Origin: an uncultured Ruminococcus sp. | Lineage (GTDB): Bacteria > Bacillota > Clostridia > Oscillospirales > Acutalibacteraceae | Assembly: GCA_900554995.1 (NCBI GenBank) | Contig: USJJ01000049.1 | Coordinates: forward strand, 1 to 7,832 | DNA length: 7,832 nucleotides | Direction: 5' to 3' | Translations under genes and position numbers: made by a program | The notes under the pieces: model-generated | The model's input: only the letters and a program-made list of their open reading frames with translations | Told to the model about the DNA's origin: nothing | Databases searched by the model: none | Part shown: piece after piece, positions 6,011 to 7,832 of the stretch | Layout: each line of letters begins with the position of its first letter | How positions within the stretch are numbered: position 1 is the first letter of the stretch

Positions 6011-6849
6011 TTTTTCTCACTTTTGTTATATGTTTCGGTGAACGAATGAAGATCGCCGCCGTCGCAGTAACGGTATCCGATTATCGTTGCAAGGTTGACA
6101 TTATGAACGCTTTTGAAAATATTCATATCCACATTGTCGTTTTCTTCCTTGAGCTTTCTGATGAGCATTTTAACTTCCTGTCGTTTTGAACCGTTGTTCG
6201 CTTCTTCGTTTGCCTGAGTGACCTTGCAGGCACAGCGGATAAATTCAAGCTCGTTATATCTTGCCCAGGAAATGATATCTTTTTCCCTCACCATATAAAG
6301 CGGACGGATGAGCTCCATCCCCTCGTAATTTGTGCTTTTCAGCTTCGGCATCATTGTTTTAATCTCTGCGCCGTAGAGCATACTCATAAGCGTTGTTTCA
6401 ATCGCATCGTCGAAGTGATGACCGAGAGCAATTTTATTACAGCCGAGCTCCTGCGCAAATTTATAAAGGTAGCCCCGCCTCATTCTTGCGCAAAGATAGC
6501 AGGGCGAGCCGCCCTCTGCGGCATAGACGGTTTCAAAAATCGGAGATTCATAAATTCTGATCGGTATATCCATTATCTCGGCATTTTCGATGATCTTTGC
6601 CCTGTTGTTGCCGACATAGCCCGGATCCATAACAATATATTCAACGTCAAAGTGAAAGTCGCTGTACTTTTGAAGATGTTGCATACACTTTGCAAGGAGC
6701 ATTGAATCCTTGCCGCCGGAAATGCAGACAGCGATTTTGTCGTCGGGGCTTATGAGCTCATAGTCCTTGATTGCTCCGACAAAATTATTCCAGATGGATT
6801 TTCTGTATTTTTTGATTATACTGCGTTCGATAAGCTGGTGACGTTCCAT
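6007..6849 (-). CDS. ttcA: TtcA-family tRNA 2-thiocytidine synthesis protein
   Basis: TtcA is an ATP-dependent, iron-sulfur tRNA thiolase that makes 2-thiocytidine at position 32 of some tRNAs. The 280-residue protein has the PP-loop ATPase motif SGGKDS (44-49), PCYLCARMRRG (116-126) with Cys117 and Cys120, the strand KIALGHHFDDAIETTL (139-154), MMPKL (166-170), IRPLYMVREKDI (181-192) and a third cysteine site RCAC (205-208), where Escherichia coli TtcA has a CxxC in about the same place. Those three cysteine positions are the expected cluster ligands. CGGAG with 6 bases of spacing supports the ATG at 6849. It is the first gene of a three-gene operon read from the promoter at 6878-6906 and is followed by the PPTase with an ATGA overlap. 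Other PP-loop tRNA thiolases are possible, but the cysteine layout favours TtcA. Confidence 0.9.
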   Translation of the reverse strand: MERHQLIERSIIKKYRKSIWNNFVGAIKDYELISPDDKIAVCISGGKDSMLLAKCMQHLQKYSDFHFDVEYIVMDPGYVGNNRAKIIENAEIMDIPIRIYESPIFETVYAAEGGSPCYLCARMRRGYLYKFAQELGCNKIALGHHFDDAIETTLMSMLYGAEIKTMMPKLKSTNYEGMELIRPLYMVREKDIISWARYNELEFIRCACKVTQANEEANNGSKRQEVKMLIRKLKEENDNVDMNIFKSVHNVNLATIIGYRYCDGGDLHSFTETYNKSEKK

Positions 6850-6877
6850 AAAATACTCCGATTTGAAAGTTTATTTC

Positions 6878-6906
6878 ATTTTATCACCCAATGCGTTAAT
6901 TTTCAA
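6878..6906 (-). promoter_or_regulatory. Promoter of the ttcA-PPTase-SGNH operon
   Basis: On the minus strand a -35 TTGAAA (6906-6901) and a -10 TAAAAT (6883-6878) are 17 bases apart, with an extended -10 TG at 6886-6885. The predicted start is near 6871, giving a leader of about 22 bases that holds the CGGAG ribosome binding site at 6860-6856. Confidence 0.75.
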
Positions 6907-6909
6907 CAG

Positions 6910-6920
6910 CTTTGGCAAAG
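6910..6920. promoter_or_regulatory. Small palindrome between divergent promoters, possible operator
   Basis: CTTTGGCAAAG is a perfect 5+1+5 palindrome. It sits between the -35 boxes of the ttcA operon (from 6906) and lon (from 6929), where a regulator could affect both. It does not match a CtsR or HrcA box that I know. It may be chance. Confidence 0.25.
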
Positions 6921-6928
6921 TTTTTAGG

Positions 6929-6957
6929 TTGAAAAAATTTTCTTTTTAATGTATAAT
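6929..6957 (+). promoter_or_regulatory. Sigma-A-type promoter of lon
   Basis: TTGAAA (6929-6934) and TATAAT (6952-6957) are separated by 17 bases. The predicted start near 6964 leaves a short leader of about 28 bases before the TTG start. No heat-shock (CtsR tandem heptad or CIRCE) element is seen in the leader. Confidence 0.82.
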
Positions 6958-6978
6958 GTCAACATATGTATAGAATAT

Positions 6979-6983
6979 CGGAG
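6979..6983 (+). promoter_or_regulatory. Ribosome binding site deciding the TTG start of lon
   Basis: CGGAG lies 8 bases before the TTG at 6992. The next in-frame ATG at 7019 has no well-spaced Shine-Dalgarno sequence, so the TTG is preferred. Confidence 0.72.
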
Positions 6984-6991
6984 TTGATTTT

Positions 6992-7832
6992 TTGAATAAA
7001 GCATCGGAATACAGGGTAATGCCGACGGTGGCACTCAGGGGACTTGTTGTTTTCCCGGGAATGGGTGTTACGTTTGATGTCGGACGTGCCCGTTCGTTAC
7101 AGGCGATCAAGGCGGCTATGGCTGACGATCAGCAGATTTTTCTTGTCGCTCAGAAGGATGTCAGGGACGACGAGCCCGACATTGATAAACTTTATAAAAT
7201 AGGCACAATTGCTAAGGTCAGCCACATTCTCCGACTGCCGAACAGCGATACGGTTCGTGTCTCCGTGGACGGAATAACGAGGGCGACAATGGTTGATATG
7301 CTCCAGTGCGATCCGTACCTGATTACGGATGTCAGAATTCGCCGTGAGATCAGCGTTAAGTCGGACGACAAAGACTATGCGACCGCACTTGTGCGCCAGA
7401 CCAAGGACTATTTTGAGGATTATGCGGAGGTCGTTCCGCAGATGCCTGCCGAAATTATTCTTGACGTGCTCGAAAAGACCGATCCGGGCGAGCTTGCCGA
7501 TTACATCGGATCGAATATAATGATCGAATATAAAAAGCGCCAGCAGATTCTCAACGAAATGAATCCGCTCAAGCGTTTGGAAAAGGTTTGCTGCTTGCTT
7601 GCGAGCGAGGGCGATTTGATGAAGCTCGAGAACGAGATCAATCAGAAGGTTCAGGAAAATATCGACAAGAGTCAGCGTGAATATTATCTCCATGAGCAGA
7701 TGAAAATTATTTCCGACGAGCTGAACGACGGATTGTCGCCGCAGGCGGAATGTGACGAGCTCAGGGAAAAAATTCTTGCGCTCGGACTTGAAGAAAAGGC
7801 GGAGAAAAAGCTCCTCAAGGACGTGGATCGCC
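6992..7832 (+). CDS. lon: ATP-dependent protease Lon, N-terminal 280 residues (cut by window end)
   Basis: Lon is a cytosolic AAA+ serine protease that degrades damaged and regulatory proteins. The visible part covers the N-terminal substrate-binding (LON) domain and the following coiled-coil region. Marks are MPTVALRGLVVFPGM (10-24), KIGTIAKVSHILRLPN (69-84), VDGITRA (92-98), DVLEKTDPGELADYIGSN (158-175), and the highly typical stretch NEINQKVQENIDKSQREYYL (214-233) continuing to EQMKIISDEL (235-244). The AAA+ module and the Ser-Lys protease domain lie beyond the edge. The reading frame is open to the last base. The start is TTG 6992, supported by CGGAG; an ATG at 7019 would remove nine residues and leave PTVALRGLVVFPG intact, so it remains an alternative. 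The gene diverges from ttcA and has its own promoter. Confidence 0.95.
   Translation, partial: MNKASEYRVMPTVALRGLVVFPGMGVTFDVGRARSLQAIKAAMADDQQIFLVAQKDVRDDEPDIDKLYKIGTIAKVSHILRLPNSDTVRVSVDGITRATMVDMLQCDPYLITDVRIRREISVKSDDKDYATALVRQTKDYFEDYAEVVPQMPAEIILDVLEKTDPGELADYIGSNIMIEYKKRQQILNEMNPLKRLEKVCCLLASEGDLMKLENEINQKVQENIDKSQREYYLHEQMKIISDELNDGLSPQAECDELREKILALGLEEKAEKKLLKDVDR

Noticed and set aside
7097..7693. A 198-codon open frame on the minus strand opposite lon
   Set aside because: The + strand reads clearly as Lon through the same stretch. The antisense protein shows no recognisable motif.

Overview
The window looks like an ordinary chromosomal segment of a low-to-mid-GC, Gram-positive-type Clostridia bacterium, possibly a gut Oscillospirales-like lineage. 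The support is purine-rich ribosome binding sites of the ATCGGAG(G) type before most genes, sigma-A-type promoters with 17-bp spacers, a clostridial-style MurD and MurI pair, and a TtcA-family PP-loop protein. The lineage is inferred from protein flavour only. No tRNA, rRNA, CRISPR array, insertion sequence or phage gene is visible.

Layout from left to right: (a) positions 2-361, + strand, the C-terminal part of an SGNH/GDSL hydrolase that enters from outside the window; (b) 461-2347, - strand, a secreted protein of the neutral/alkaline ceramidase family, with its own promoter and a strong terminator at 408-445; (c) 2555-4732, + strand, a two-gene operon murD-murI for peptidoglycan precursor synthesis; (d) 4788-6849, - strand, a three-gene operon in transcription order ttcA (tRNA 2-thiocytidine synthesis), a Sfp-type phosphopantetheinyl transferase and a small cytosolic SGNH hydrolase, the genes joined by two ATGA stop/start overlaps; (e) 6992 to the end, + strand, the first 280 codons of the Lon protease, starting at a TTG codon.

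The two divergent intergenic regions (2348-2554 and 6850-6991) each carry a back-to-back pair of near-consensus promoters. The convergent ends of murI and the ttcA operon share one 15-bp hairpin with A and T flanks, a bidirectional terminator. Functionally, MurI makes D-glutamate and MurD adds it to UDP-MurNAc-L-Ala, so that operon is one metabolic unit. The ttcA/PPTase/SGNH group has no obvious shared pathway but is tightly coupled in translation.

No clearly new system is present. The items most worth a second look are the ceramidase-family protein, which keeps the probable zinc-binding motifs but has changed the usual GDxSP nucleophile block and carries an extra hydrophobic N-terminal region, and the tightly overlapped ttcA-PPTase-SGNH operon.
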